The notes beneath the pieces were generated by a model. That model worked only from the letters and a program-made list of their open reading frames with translations. It searched no databases and was not told where the DNA came from. From the NCBI GenBank assembly GCA_964035575.1, contig OZ037912.1, forward strand, positions 310,001 through 374,000: a stretch of DNA of 64,000 nucleotides, read 5' to 3'. Positions 1 through 11,448 of this stretch are shown piece after piece. The position numbers and the translations under genes are program-made. Within the stretch, counting starts at the first letter, position 1. Each line of letters begins with the position of its first letter. The stretch is from Rhynchopus sp. YZ270_cl-10 (lineage: Eukaryota > Euglenozoa > Diplonemea > Diplonemida > Diplonemidae).

Positions 1-215
1 ACGATCATAGATCACCCAAATATAGCCCAGGAATTTTGGGATCTGAAAAAAAAAAAAAGGCGAATCCAAATTTGCTTTCCCCCCTTATTTACACAAGGGC
101 TGCTTTTTTATTTAACCTCCCACACTTTTGATTTCGTGTACGCATTTTTCTTTTTCTTCTTTTTCTTCTTTTTCAAATAACTTCCTTATTTACACAAGGG
201 TTGTGACACATGGAG

Positions 216-352
216 ACGTCTCTTGATGTGTTGTGCACGAGAGGCACATCCATCTTACAAGTTTTCTTCAGACGTATACCACGAAATGGATTGTAGGACT
301 GCATGGTTGGGGTCCACCTGGTGCGCCGGTCATTGTACCAAAGGTACACTGG
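216..352 (+). repeat. Dispersed repeat family B, copy 1
   Basis: Contains CACGAAATGGATTGTAGGAC followed by CATGGTTGGGG, CACCTGGTGCGCC and CAAAGGTACACTG. The same order of blocks recurs at 8993-9095 and 12083-12196. A tail-only version (CACGAG, GGGCTTTGTATTTCA) lies at 4671-4712. No coding capacity. Probably an old non-autonomous element; family unknown. Confidence 0.6.
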
Positions 353-1129
353 CTGGTGTATTTTTGAGTAAACCAGACCTGACGCTAAACAGTTACGAAA
401 ATCGCACTTTTTGGGCTTGGAATTCGGGTTTTTTTACGGGTTTTTTTACACAGGAATCAGGGACATTTTTCGACCCTGGTGGTGAAAATCATGATTTTTT
501 TTGCCCGCAGGATACGTTTCGAACACACTTATCGCTAAATATGCCGCTTTCCCCGAAAATTTTGAGAACCCCACGTCCAATTTCTTTCGTTTTTGGTGCT
601 CCCGGAGGGGTCGATATTGACGGGTCGCTGACAGGTCGCTGACACAGGGACTCTATACACACACCCCCTGATATTGACAGGTCGCCGACAGGTCGCCAAC
701 AGGTCGTGACACGTCGCTGACAGGTCGTTGACCGACTTCCGAAATCACCAGTTTTGCGCGAAAAAGGTCCTCAGAAGCTCAATTCCGAAAGCAAATACGG
801 GGGGAGCGAAGTCTTCCAACTCTTCCGCCATCAGCAGGAACACCTCCGTTTTCTCTTGAACCTGTTACGCTTGTGCTGAGAAACAAGGCAACAGCGTGTT
901 CAGGAATATTCCCCATCTTTTCGTTGTTAAACTCGGGTGCCTGTTCATGAAGAACCATCAGCTTCTCAATAGTACTATGAGAAAGGCGGTGGCATCTCTT
1001 TGCGTAGATGTAGTCAGGAGAGAGAATCCTTGTTCAACAGCAACCAAAGACGGGGAGTGCACGACCGGTGCAACCTCCAAAACCCGTGCGAGAGTGTCCC
1101 CATTTTCCAAGAAAACTTCGAGAAAACCG

Positions 1130-1410
1130 CATTCTGGCGAAGTCACGGTACGCCACATTTCAAAAATTGCGCTTAAAATTGCACTTTTTTCACAGCCAAA
1201 CTATGTCATAAGAAGGGTGTAATGCAAGCTTGCGCCGCAGGCGCACGGTACGCTACTTTTTTCTTTGGCCATATCCTTCTTTCTCACTCCTTATTGGGTT
1301 CTACGTGCTCTGTCCGTCAAATGGTGGGGTCACAACATGCAGCAAAGTTTGCCACTACGCAAACTGCCCCCACGTTCACTTTGTACTTTTCCTTCAGAAG
1401 ACAAGTACCA
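1130..1410 (+). repeat. Dispersed repeat family C1, copy 1
   Basis: Contains AAATTGCGCTTAAAATTGCA, CAGCCAAACTATGTCAT and CGCCGCAGGCGCACGGTACG, then GGTGGGGTCACAACATGCAG and CACGTTCACTTTG. The first part recurs in direct orientation at 49965-50125. The second part recurs inverted at 59010-59310. Shorter cores containing CGCCGCAGGCGCACGGTAC are at 60113-60145 and 61990-62100, and inverted near 36745. No gene seen. Confidence 0.65.
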
Positions 1411-1449
1411 TCGGGAACATACGGAACTGTATTTTTTTTTTGCGGAGCA

Positions 1450-1615
1450 AAAAAAAATAGTATAAAATGGCGCCGCAGGCGAAAAAAATTTAGGGCACGG
1501 TGTAAAAATATAGCTATTTACACCACAGAGTCACTCAACGAACCCTTTTTTGCGGAGCATAACATGAAAACTGGCGCCGCAGGCAAAAAAAAAATTTGAA
1601 GGTACAGCCTCCCGG
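1450..1615 (+). repeat. Foldback-like repeat family C2, copy 1
   Basis: Two GGCGCCGCAGGC(G)AAAAAAA boxes and two GCGGAGCA(AAAA) boxes bracket a segment containing TTTACACCACAGAGT and CAACGAACCC. Inverted copies occur at 35530-35715 and 57487-57715 with the same block order (GGGTTCGTTGAGTG, TCTGTGGTGTAAAA, TTTTTACACCGT). The GGCGCC boxes are self-complementary. Likely a short non-autonomous foldback element. Confidence 0.6.
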
Positions 1616-2386
1616 GTCAACCCTACAGAATTTTCCCGGAAAAAAAAAAGACTCCTCAAAATTTCCCGGAAAAAAAAGGATTTTCCCACGTAAAATTTCC
1701 CGTAAAAAAAACGACCTCTCAAGGATTTTGGAATTCCACTACGCGGTTTAGCAACATCCCTGGAGTAAACTATCTTTTTTTTTTTTTTTGCGATGAAACG
1801 AAATACCGCGCACCGCCTTTACTCAAGGGAAGGATGCGTGTTTTCAAAACAAAAGGTGACGGTTGCGTATGTGTGCACCACCACTTATGTGGTGGTTAAT
1901 CCAAAAAGAACAAAAACGATAGTGGAGCACACTCTAGGGTGGCTACACTAATACAACCAAGTTTTCAAAAACGAAAAAAACCCCATCCTTTTTTTCCCCA
2001 CCCCTGTTCCAATGTCTCACCGGGAGTTCTTTTCACCCCCTGGGGTCAATGTTCCGCTCTCAAAAACTGTCCCACAATGCGCTTTCAAATACACTGCCAC
2101 ATATCCCATACACCCCCTTTTCTTAGGCGAAACACTGCGAGGCTTAATATCGTCTTATTAAAGCCACACCACCCTTTTTTATTTATTTACACATTGGGTA
2201 ATAGAGTTGGGTATCTGCACAGAGTGCTCGCTTCCCCCCCGTTTTCCCTCAAGATTGTTGTGCTCCTTTAGCAACAAAAACTCTTTTTTTTCCCTCTTTG
2301 TTTGTTGTGGATTCCCTCGTTCCTCTTCTTCTCGTCCTAAGAAAAGAGAGCGTTTGTTTGTGTTGTCTTCCCACCACCCTCCTATC

Positions 2387-4286
2387 ATGTCTGATGACGA
2401 AGACGGCAATGCAATGCAAGAAGTCGATCGTAGTCTTGACACACAAGATGTCAAACAGCTAATGGTATGTCCCAAGTACACCTTTTTTTTTTTTCCAAAA
2501 AATCCCCCCCGGTTTCCCCGGTATCACATATGATACTGTCTTTCCATAGGAGATTGAGCGTATCTAACAACCAAAACAAAAGAAAGTACAAGAAGAGAAG
2601 AAATGCAGGAAAAATAGAAAAAAAGCAAAGAGATTTTGACAAAGGGACAATAAGACGACCCCATCTTTCAAAAAATAACTTCATTTTTTTTTAATTATTT
2701 TTTTGCTACTCAAACACTCCCCCCACCCTCAGGACGAAGTCTCTCGCCTCCGCTGTGCGCTAGACAGCGTGGGTGCGGGCGACACGGAAAAGAAATACCT
2801 GGAGGCGCTCCGTCGGGTCAAAGCTGCTAACGTGAAGGTCGAAAGCGAGCGCGCGAAGTCCGCTAAGCTGACTGCACAGATCATCGACTGCGACGCACGT
2901 CTGCGGGCAACGGAGGTGCACCCACACAACCATGCCTCACACACCAGCTCCGCCGACCACACAACCTCCCCAACACACCAAAAGGCTTTAATACGGGAAC
3001 TCCGCACCAAACTCAGCGAAACACAAAAGAACAACGCTGACCTCAAACGCACACACCTCGCCATGAAGCAGGACGCCACCCGCATGCGCGACCTCCTCAA
3101 ACGCGAGCTCGGCGACCAGCATGACCTCTCTGCCCTTATTTCCGACACCTCCACCGCAGAAGGCTGGCGAGGCCGTGCACAGACGATCACCCTACTACGC
3201 CAGAAGGTCAAAGATCTCCAGAAATGCAACCCCGATAACGACGTTCCTTCTCGCGGGGTTGGCGGAGGCTACAGCGAAGCCGGCACCGTCTCCACTGCAC
3301 GCGATTACGACGATGTGAACCGCTCCCACTTATCAGAAGTTGCCTCCCAACGACGCTGTCGCGAGCAAGACCAACGTCGTGCCCTCGAAACCCTCCAAAA
3401 GCAGGTTTCCGAGCTAACCCGAAAGGCCACCGGTGGCCAAGCCAGAATCGCCGTCTTCGAAAAAGAAACTGCGACACTCAAACTACAGCTCACTCGAGTC
3501 ATCCAAAAGACAGAAAACGACGACCGCCTTCTGTCCGCATACAAAAAGGAGCTAGAAACGCAAAGAGAAGAATACAAACGGATTGGAAGCGCTCCAGCCC
3601 CGAGCTCTCCAGGACCTATTCAAAAGAGCGAGGGTGATCTTTTGGTTTCAGTTGACAGACAAAAAAGCGAGAAAATCCGTCATCTAGATGACGCTATTTA
3701 TACGGCATTTAACCAAAGCGGTGCCAGGGTGCTGGCCCTCCTCTCCGAGGTTCACGACACAACGAAGCAGCCGTCGTCCACCCTGGTATACCTCTCTGAG
3801 CTTACACACCTGAGGGAGTACTGCGACTTCCTGAGGGCAGAGCTCACGGAGGAGCGCCTTCGCTGCGAATCCCTAGAAGATGCGTTGAACCGAGAAACCC
3901 ACAAAACCGCAAGCTCACCTCCATTTGACCCAAATGGACTGCCACCACAGGTTGTCACCCATATGTCCATTTTGAAAGGCGAAGTGGCGTCGCTCAAAGA
4001 ACGGATTGAAGTGGAACGTGCAGAGCACAGTGCAGAGATGAGTGTCTGGAAGCGCTTGGTAGATGAGCAAAAGGAGATTAGCGCCTCGTTTGAGCAGTGC
4101 CATGAGACCGCAGAGAAGGGGCACATCGACCTCAAGGCCCGATACAAAGAACTAAAAGAGGAGCTGGCGAGGGTCCTGAGAGGGCAGGAAGGGCAGGAAG
4201 GGGCAGAGGTGGAGGAGGAGGTGGAGGGTCTGCTACAAGCGGAAGCGGAAGCGACGTGCTCGACACCGTCTGGTTCGTTGGAGTGA
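2387..4286 (+). CDS. CCDC13: CCDC13-like coiled-coil protein (two exons)
   Basis: Exon 1 is 2387-2464 (26 codons) and exon 2 is 2733-4286, joined in phase 0 across a GT-AG intron to give about 543 residues. Most of the protein is charged heptad-like coiled coil. Around residues 160-195 a block RELGDQ, LSALIS, GWRGRAQ, LLRQKVKDLQ matches, from memory, the conserved block of vertebrate CCDC13 (REVGED, QQLL, WRGRAQQI, LQSKVQELE). CCDC13 is a centriolar-satellite and cilium-assembly protein, so a basal-body or cilium role is inferred. The C-terminus is acidic. Human CCDC13 is longer, about 700 residues from memory. The start was chosen because it gives an acidic leader that splices in frame; an open frame without the first exon exists but starts inside the intron. 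No neighbour shares the function. Confidence 0.7.
2465..2732 (+). other. Spliceosomal intron in the CCDC13-like gene
   Basis: Donor ATG|GTATGT at 2465 and acceptor CACCCTCAG at 2732, preceded by pyrimidines. The intron has T-runs and A-rich low-complexity sequence. An earlier acceptor, TTTCCATAG at about 2549, is followed by GAGATTGAGCGTATCTAA. Using it would add six codons at most and then stop, so it is either a decoy or a switch to a truncated product. Confidence 0.65.
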
Positions 4287-6021
4287 GTGGGGGAGTGGAT
4301 GAAGTGGCATTTTTTTTGGTGTAGTATATATCCAAATGGTGTCCTCCACCCTGAGGACAGTGCTCCCTTTTGTCCAGGGGAGGCCTTTTTAGGTAGTGTT
4401 GTAAGAAAGGTGTCATGGCAGGGGGTTTCCTAATTTGAGATGGGTGTGAGGTACACTCATCGTTTTTGAAGTTTTCCTTTTGTGCCTGCCCAGAGGTATT
4501 TACATTTTTTTTTTTCACGATAAGCATTTCAGGATAACCGATAGGTGGCAAAAATGATGTGTGTGTGCGTGATACTCATTTGGTACACAAAAACAAACAA
4601 GCCCCCCTTTTTTTAGCTGCCTGACTGCTCAAAGCTTAGGCTCGTTGTATCCTAACCCTTTCTCTTTGTTGTGATGCACTGCCACGAGGGGGCTTTGTAT
4701 TTCAAGCCAACCCCCTTTTTGTTAAAGGATGTCTGCGAGGAAGAATGCGCCCAAGGCTTTTATTGTGCGTGTTTTTCTCCTCCCCCATCTCCCCCCATCT
4801 CCCCCCATCCGACTGGGTTTTTACCTCCCATTCCCGCTCTTCTTTTCCTGTCGGGTTGTTGTTGTTTTTTATACACTTCCCTAATGCTTTCAAATATCTA
4901 TTTGAAAGTGTATGAATTTCTTTTCCTCTCTTTGAACACCCCCCCCCTCCTCCCTCTCCGGTGCCTAACTTAAAGCTCGCCAGCCCCATTAAAAGAAGAC
5001 CCCCCTACCCATTGCACCCCCTTTTCAACCTCTGATGAAGCAGATCCCATGATTTACGTCAAAAAAAAAAACCCCCGAGAACAGTGAGTACGGAGTGAGG
5101 GGGAAGATTGACTCTGTACTTCATCTGTGTAGGTCTTCATTCAGAGGAAAAAAAATCGTTGACGTTATCATTCGAAGCGCACAACACTGTCCGAGACGAG
5201 CAATGAGGTGAGCACTATACGGCGGAAGAGAGGAGGCAGGTAGGGGTGGTGGTGGTGATGAGGTGTTTTGTGAGTGTCCAGTGTAGTTTGTGCAAACTGC
5301 ATAGTTGGCTTCGTCGCATGCTTCGCTCGTGGTGACTGCACTGTTTCCCCCCCCGGTATCTTCCGGGCTACTGGGGAGCTGTGATACACACCTGTCCTGG
5401 CGGACGTGTTCCGCCCGTGTTCCTCTTCCCCTTTTCCCCTGTTCCTTTTTGGGGTTTTTGGGGGTTGGTGGGCCGTGTCGATTTTTGTGTGAGCATTCTC
5501 ACTGCCGTCGTGAGTGCGTGCATGGTGGCGTTTTTGTTCTATCCCTTTGGTCCGCCGCGTCCTGTTTTTTCGAGATGGCGATTCAAAAATGAAGTCGTTG
5601 TCCTCTTGTCCTTTGGATGGTCGTCCTCCATCTTTCACTTTCCGACTTAAACTCCTTCTGGTCTAGGGGAAAAAAAAACTTCTAAAACATAAGTGCTAAT
5701 AGCACTCTTGCCATTCGTTGTCCGCCCCCCTCGAAATTCAGAGGGGTCCCAAACCTGGGCAGTCCTTCCTCATCCTGGTAAAAAGTATTGACATATGACA
5801 AGATCACATCCATACTATTATATAAAACGCTACACACCCTAGGGTCAAACCCTTACCGATGAGACCCCCCACCCTTACAAAGCACACCCCCCCACCTACC
5901 ATCCCAAAACAGCAAACACCAAGGGTGCACTTTCCTCCCCCTTTTCCTCTGTCTCTCTCTTCCCCGCTCTTTGTATCTCTTTTCTTTTGAGATTAAGGAG
6001 GCTCAGGTGTAGGGCTATCTG
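4287..6021. other. Intergenic region between CCDC13-like and TSP1 genes
   Basis: No gene supported. It has pyrimidine tracts, a partial family B repeat (4671-4712), and overlapping open frames of 95-156 codons on both strands at 5168-5650 that show no domain and contradict each other. The last 90 bases (5925-6015) are strongly C/T-rich and end in GGTGTAG, fitting a splice acceptor for the next gene. Confidence 0.55.
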
Positions 6022-8058
6022 ATGCGAAGTTGTATTGTAGTGTTGTGCCTGCTTCTCCATGCGCACGAACATCACCAGGCACCCTGCTTTGAAGATGGGG
6101 AGCAATGCAGCTGGTGTCATACACATAGTGCGGTGCTGACCTGCGGGCGCATTCCGTTGTCGACAGCTGCGCCGGACACTGTTGCGCCGGTGTCGATGGA
6201 GCCGGAGGTGGAGAACGCTACCTCTGCGCCTCCCACCCTTGCCCCCGAGGTTGTGCTCTCAATCATCCCGCTCGGGGAGTGCTCCTTTGGTGAGGTAAAG
6301 GTATTGCAGTGTCCCAGAAGTGATCGGAAGTGTTTGATACAGAGCTCCCCATGGAGTGCCTGCACAGCAGAGTGTGGTGGCGGGCGGCAGGCTCGGAATA
6401 TAACTGCGATTGCTGATGTCGTGCATGCTGGGGCCACTACGTTGGCAGAAGGCTGTCTTGTGGAGGAGGAGGTTGCGTGCAATCGACGACCCTGCGCGAT
6501 AGAAGGGGACAATGTAGAGGAAAGCGTGGCAAGGATGGTAAAGGTGACGGAGATGGGTCTGCCGGAGGGGATGGTGTTGGACCTCAGGGCGTCAGGTGTT
6601 GTGGCGGCGGTGCAGGTCGCGGCGCTTGCGAACAACGGTCTGAAGGTGGTGCATTCATCTGGGGGGAAGGTCTACGTACATCATTTGAACACTGCGAACC
6701 AAGGCTGGAACTATACTATTGACAACCAGCGTGGTGTGAAAGGTGTCTCAGAAAGTGCGGTGCTGACGTCAGATGAAGCGAATATGCTGATTCTCAGCAG
6801 GTTCTCCTCCGGAGGTGTCCGCTCCCAAACAGTAGACGCAAACTACGTTGTCCCTGCGGACGCAACCTCCAGTGCAAACGTCGCAGAAAACGATGCGCAC
6901 CAGGTCTTTGGGGTGTTCTCCTCCGCAGATGACCCGAATGCAGGAACCCAACGGAGCTTTGAGCAATACTTCAGTCTTGACAGTACCGGGACCCTCGCAA
7001 GCCCTGCCAAGGCAAGTGAATGGTGTGCTCCGGGGTCTGATCAGCGTATGGTGTACCACAGTGTGCTTGAGGGTGGGATGTTCGTTTCTGCATGTGCCAC
7101 CACCACTGGAGGCATTTGCACGAACCACGTCTGCACAGACCATGTAACAACCTTTCTGCTGCTCGCGTCAGGTAGTCTTGATACACTTCTTTCAGGTGCA
7201 CCGCGCACCGCGCTGCCTTATGCGGTTACAGTGTCCACCACCACAGTCCGTCCCGAGCTTGGTGCTCTTGTTGCCACCCCGACCGGAGTGCTCCTGGCCA
7301 TGACAGATGACACTCCTACAGCATGCCCGAACACTGCGTCAGGGAATGTACCGAACCGTCTTCAAATCTACAAGGTGGAGTACCAAAAAGGGGGTTGGGG
7401 TGCGACAAGGCTGGCCTTGAGTTTTCCGACGGATTGCACGCATAAGCGGTATGTGCGTGCGGCGCGGTTTGAGGACGGCTTTTTGCTTGGTTGGGGGACC
7501 GATGGGGGACAGTTTTTCTTGGGAAGGTTGCATCTCGGGAATGACAGCAGATATTCTTTGGGGCGGGTGGAGGAGGTGACCTCGTGGGCGGTGTGGGGGC
7601 AGGGAACCAACTGGGTGACAACCACTGAGGGCGAAGTTGCCTGGGCACATGGCTGGGACATCGCATGGCGAACGCTGCTGGAAGTACCGAAGGAGGGGGT
7701 TGGGAGGGTCAAGGTGGTGCGCATTGCGCCGTCCTTTGCCGATGCAATCAGTGTCGACCCATTGCTCCGCTGCCAAGGGCAGGCAACCTGCTTCGAAGCG
7801 CACTCCATCCAACACCACGAAGTCCCCGAGACAGGCAGCAGCACCTGGGTCATTGTCGGTGTCATCGTCGGCCTGGTTGCCCTCATCGCCATCGCATGGT
7901 ACGTCTACAACCGACGGTCGCGCGTCGTAGGCAGCAGGGCAGGTGTCGCCCAGCTCTACCCCTGGGAGAGCCAGGACGTCAAGTCCGTCGAGTACGTCGA
8001 GCTGCCCAAGCAATGCACACAAGAGGAGACCGCCAAAGGGGGGGAGGTGGAAATGTGA
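6022..8058 (+). CDS. Type I membrane protein with thrombospondin type 1 domain
   Basis: 678 residues. The N-terminus (MRSCIVVLCLLLHAHEHHQ) looks like a signal peptide. A short Cys-rich segment (residues about 21-42) follows, then a Pro/Thr/Ala-rich stretch. Residues about 107-158 carry SPWSACTAECGGGRQAR, then EGC and CNRRPC, the WSxC, CGGG and paired-Cys pattern of a thrombospondin type 1 repeat. A roughly 430-residue ectodomain follows with repeated GxVYVH or W-containing strands that may form a beta-propeller, but I do not recognise the family. One membrane helix (about 609-629, WVIVGVIVGLVALIAIAWYVY) precedes a 49-residue cytosolic tail. Such proteins usually act in adhesion or as surface receptors; the ligand is unknown. 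A long pyrimidine tract ending in AG lies just upstream of the ATG. No frame break seen. Confidence 0.75.
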   Translation: MRSCIVVLCLLLHAHEHHQAPCFEDGEQCSWCHTHSAVLTCGRIPLSTAAPDTVAPVSMEPEVENATSAPPTLAPEVVLSIIPLGECSFGEVKVLQCPRSDRKCLIQSSPWSACTAECGGGRQARNITAIADVVHAGATTLAEGCLVEEEVACNRRPCAIEGDNVEESVARMVKVTEMGLPEGMVLDLRASGVVAAVQVAALANNGLKVVHSSGGKVYVHHLNTANQGWNYTIDNQRGVKGVSESAVLTSDEANMLILSRFSSGGVRSQTVDANYVVPADATSSANVAENDAHQVFGVFSSADDPNAGTQRSFEQYFSLDSTGTLASPAKASEWCAPGSDQRMVYHSVLEGGMFVSACATTTGGICTNHVCTDHVTTFLLLASGSLDTLLSGAPRTALPYAVTVSTTTVRPELGALVATPTGVLLAMTDDTPTACPNTASGNVPNRLQIYKVEYQKGGWGATRLALSFPTDCTHKRYVRAARFEDGFLLGWGTDGGQFFLGRLHLGNDSRYSLGRVEEVTSWAVWGQGTNWVTTTEGEVAWAHGWDIAWRTLLEVPKEGVGRVKVVRIAPSFADAISVDPLLRCQGQATCFEAHSIQHHEVPETGSSTWVIVGVIVGLVALIAIAWYVYNRRSRVVGSRAGVAQLYPWESQDVKSVEYVELPKQCTQEETAKGGEVEM

Positions 8059-9437
8059 GGTTATGTCGTGTGTTTATATTTTTGATGGGTTTGGGTTTGG
8101 GTTGGGTGCCTATTTTCTTTTTTTTTAGGAAAGTACCAAAAAAAAGAGTTGGCCATATTCTGCATTAGTTGCATAGGTAGTTGCATCGGTGTTAGTGTTC
8201 GCAGGTGTTTAGTATCAGTTTTTTTTTTTTGCGATAAACGAAAACAACTTGCCTTTTCTTTATTTTCTCTTTTTTTAGGTGACTAAGCACAGAGAGGCTG
8301 TGGTTCATCTTAAAAGCCTTTTTTTTATATTCGCTTGTCATACCCTGAAAGCAGATTTTGGAGGAGCCCGAATTGCGGAATGCGTCCCAAGCCGGTTGAT
8401 GTGATGTGAGACATGTATTTTCCATTCCTTCAACTGTTTCTTTGGTGGCTAAGCAGCGAGGCCTATCTTGAACCTTTTCTTCCCCCACCCCTACTCTACC
8501 GATTGTGATAAACTAAAAGAAAAGCAAGTATTCGGCCCTATTTTACAAACATCTTTCCCCTCTTTCAATTGACAGTTTAAGGTGCACCCTGTAGGCTTTT
8601 ATATTTTCAAGTCAATTTTGTTTCCCTCCCTTTTTCAACGAGGTAAGGAAGCACACAATGGTGTGGCTGGGGGGTTACTCGCACTTTTCCCGCACTTTTT
8701 GCGCACCGGGGAAATTTTTTTGAGGGCTGATTCGCACTTTTTGCGCACTTTTTGCGCTCCCCCCCCCATTCAGCCACACCACACAAGTTTTCTTTAGATC
8801 TCCCTTTCCAAGGTGCCTCCCCACGAGTGGTACGTACAACAGGTTTCTCTTATGTGTGTTTTTGTCTCAGTGTATACATGCATTGCACGGTCAGATTTAC
8901 TCTATTTTAGATTGTGGTGCTGGGAGGGTGGGAGGGAGGGGGATATAGTATGGCTTGATGTTCATATTCAGATAAAATAGACCCCCTTTTTTCAGATGTA
9001 AACCACGAAATGGATTGTAGGACTTCATGGTTGGGGGTACCAAAGGTACACTGTTTTCACGAGAGGGCTTTTGTACTTCAGGTCAACCCCCCTTTTTTTG
9101 TGTGAAATGTGTTCATTCTGTAGGGTGGTACGGCTGAGTGTATACTTCTAACAACACCACAACCAGAAGATGCTCTTATTCAGCCACACAGCTGTTGCAG
9201 TATGCGATCTCTTTGAAACAAAAGAAAAAAAAAAAGAAAAACAAAAGTTTTCCTGTTTTAAATTTCCTCCTTTCCCTCTCTACCCTCTATCCTCTTCGCT
9301 GCGAGAGCAGTCGTGTTCCAACCCACAACACCACTTTTCTTTTTGAAGCACCATATTAGTGTATAGGCGTATCTTTGGGCACATCCTTCAGAGCTATGCT
9401 ATGTGGCACCTCTTCTCTAATATGATAGTAGTTTTGC
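8059..9437. other. Intergenic, low complexity
   Basis: No gene supported. It contains poly-T tracts, a small tandem of CGCACTTTTT(TG) units at about 8690-8760, a G-rich tract near 8925-8945 and a family B repeat copy (8993-9095). Open frames are under 100 codons with no domain. Confidence 0.5.
8993..9095 (+). repeat. Dispersed repeat family B, copy 2
   Basis: Shares GATGTAAACCACGAAATG, GATTGTAGGACT and ACCAAAGGTACACTG with the other copies, and has the tail GAGGGCTTTTGTACTTCAGG. It lacks the middle CACCTGGTGCGCC block, so it is a shortened copy. Confidence 0.6.
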
Positions 9438-9660
9438 TGGGTCTGAACGTGGGGGAGGTGAGGGTGGGGGTAGTGAGTAAGAGAGAGGCAGAGGGAGAGG
9501 AGGAGACGTTCAGAACCTGCTTGGGAGGAGGTGGACGAAAGGCAGCTAGGGCAGGCAGTATGGGGGAGATGTGAAGACGTGGCTGTGGAGGGTTTGTTCT
9601 TGGATGTTGATGTAGTGCATATGGTCAGACTGTCGAGTTGGATGAGGGTTTGGGGGTAAG
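9438..9660 (+). repeat. G-rich direct repeat D, copy 1
   Basis: About 200 bases repeated at 11449-11655 with well over 85% identity by eye: GAGAGAGGCAGAGGGAGAGG, TTCAGAACCTGCTTGGGAGG, GACGAAAGGCAGCTAGGGCA, then AGACTGTCGAGTTGGATGAG. A weaker third copy is near 9950-10040. No conserved frame, so not coding. Confidence 0.7.
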
Positions 9661-10205
9661 GCGATGCCGACGATGCCGACGGAGGGTATGAGAGCATGGA
9701 GGGTTGAGGAAGCAGGCTGTCAACATCGCGTCACGTAGCGGTGTTCCCCATGGAGTTGTTGCACTATAGGGAAGCATGTGGACACAACACATTGAGACAC
9801 ATTGTGTTGGTCTGTCGTGCCCTCCCAAACAGTAGGCAGCTTTCTCTGGGGGTGCGCGCATTGCTGGGCAGGGTCCTCCGGGGTCTGCTCCGCTCTGCCC
9901 CTTTAAGAGGATGGGTGCTGCACATTGTAAGGTTGTTGGGTCTGGGGATGGGGTGGGTGGGGGTAACGAAGAGAACCTTAGGGAGGGATGGACGAGAGGC
10001 AGCAATGGGAGACGAGAAGGATGGGGTTGTGGAGAGAGGGGTGTGTGGCGTGTGAGGGGTTTGAGGAGGTGAGTGAGGGTGCGGCAGATGCGTGAGTCCA
10101 GGGTTTGTTGAGGTCGATTCCTTTGGGTCTTGTCTTGCGCCGTCTTGCTGTGAAGGGTGTGCTGTGCCAAGCACATTTAATGCAATCCGTTGGGTTTTGT
10201 TTTAT

Positions 10206-10340
10206 TTATGAGGCTGTGCGGGTCGCGGGGTAGGAGTTGGGTCACACCATCTCTTGCTTGTGACACGGTACACTGCGTCTGGGGTGCAGCACTATGTTGT
10301 ACGGGGCTCTTCCTGACCTCTCTGTGTGATGGGAATCCAC
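10206..10340 (+). repeat. Direct repeat E, copy 1
   Basis: Shared blocks are GGTCGCGGGG, GGAGTTGGGTCACACCAT, CTTGCTTGTGACACGG, TCTTCCTGACC and TGTGATGGGAATCCACA. Other copies are at 10648-10750 (internally deleted) and 11672-11802 (nearly full). Confidence 0.7.
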
Positions 10341-10647
10341 AGGGGGGGCAAACCTCTTTTTTTTTGAAAGATGGGAACAATTTTTGTTGATCCCCTATAC
10401 GTATGCTATCAATTTATTGAATGCATGTGTTGAACTACTTTTTTTTTGTTGGAGTTAGTCGTCACACCAGCAACATTCTCAAACGGCGTGTCGCTGTGGT
10501 GCTTGGGTGGGGTGGTGTGAGACGTGATGGGACTGCCGATGTGGATAAGAACTTAGCAAGGTCGAGAGAAATGCGCATAACCGAGCGAAGCGAGGCTTTT
10601 GCCGAGTGCAATTCCCTTGGCTTCCAACCCAGGCTCTGTGTTAAGGG

Positions 10648-10750
10648 TGGCTGTGCGGGTCGCGGGGCGGGAGTTGGGTCACACCATCACCTGCTTGTGA
10701 CACGAAACACTCTGGGCTTTTTCTGTGATGGGGAATCCACAGGGAAGCAC
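10648..10750 (+). repeat. Direct repeat E, copy 2 (deleted form)
   Basis: Retains the GGTCGCGGGG, GGAGTTGGGTCACACCAT and GGGAATCCACAGG blocks but lacks about 35 middle bases found in copies 1 and 3. Confidence 0.65.
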
Positions 10751-11228
10751 ACCTTGAGCCTAGGTTCTGTGGTCAGGGGGTTGGGTGGGGGGCATCCATG
10801 CCAAACAGATGCTCATGCAGGGTTTTCGATGTTCTGTCTCCTGTTGCTTGCTTCTTGCTGCGCGCTTCTTCGGGTACGTCCACCTCTGTGGACAAGCCCT
10901 GCGTGACCTGCTCTGCGAGCCTTCGGAGTGCAAACATGTGGACTGCAGCATTGGGGTGGATGGGCACGTTATTGGGAGAGGAATGCGAGCGTGTATGGGA
11001 GTGCAGCAGTAGGTCTACGTCGTTTCTGAGACCGATCATTACCACGTTGGGGGGAGGGGGAGGGGGAAGTGGAGAAGATCTGGTGTATAGACTATAGCCC
11101 GAGAACTGCACTCAAACCAACTTCGCACAAAAAAAAAATGTGAGGGCAGAGGTTACTTTATTGTATGAGGGAAGGAAGAGAGAGAGAGCTGTGGTGGAGG
11201 GGGGGTGGCTAAGTATCCTTCGACTGAC

Positions 11229-11251
11229 CTACGGGGGGGGGGGGGGGGGGG
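11229..11251 (+). repeat. Poly-G tract
   Basis: Uninterrupted run of about 20 G within a purine-rich + strand region (9.4-11.8 kb). Possible quadruplex-forming or slippage-prone site. Confidence 0.7.
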
Positions 11252-11448
11252 CGTTTCTAGCAAGTGATGCATTGGGAGTGAGTCTACACGACGTAGCGAG
11301 GTTGTTTTTTGTATGGGATGAGAGGAGAGGGCTTGGTGGCTGTCGTAGGAGGTGGCATAGTGGTGAGGTGAGGTGAGGTTGAGGGAACAATGCATCCTTG
11401 TGAGGGGGCATGGGAGGAGCAGGTGGTTCATGCTGGTTGAGAGGCAGA

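Larger units (their letters stand above)
1..2386. other. Repeat-rich region upstream of the first gene
   Basis: No convincing gene. It holds a dispersed repeat copy (216-352), a run of TCGCTGACAGG-like short repeats (about 620-735), two GCCGCAGGCG-type repeats (1130-1410 and 1450-1615) and homopolymer tracts. The short open frames lie in repeats or low-complexity DNA and have no recognisable domain. The last 130 bases before 2387 are pyrimidine-rich with AGs at 2270-2271 and near 2340, suitable as splice acceptors for the gene that follows. Confidence 0.6.

Noticed and set aside
5168-5638. 156-codon minus-strand frame
   Set aside because: Low-complexity charged sequence with no domain, contradicted by equal-length frames on the other strand.
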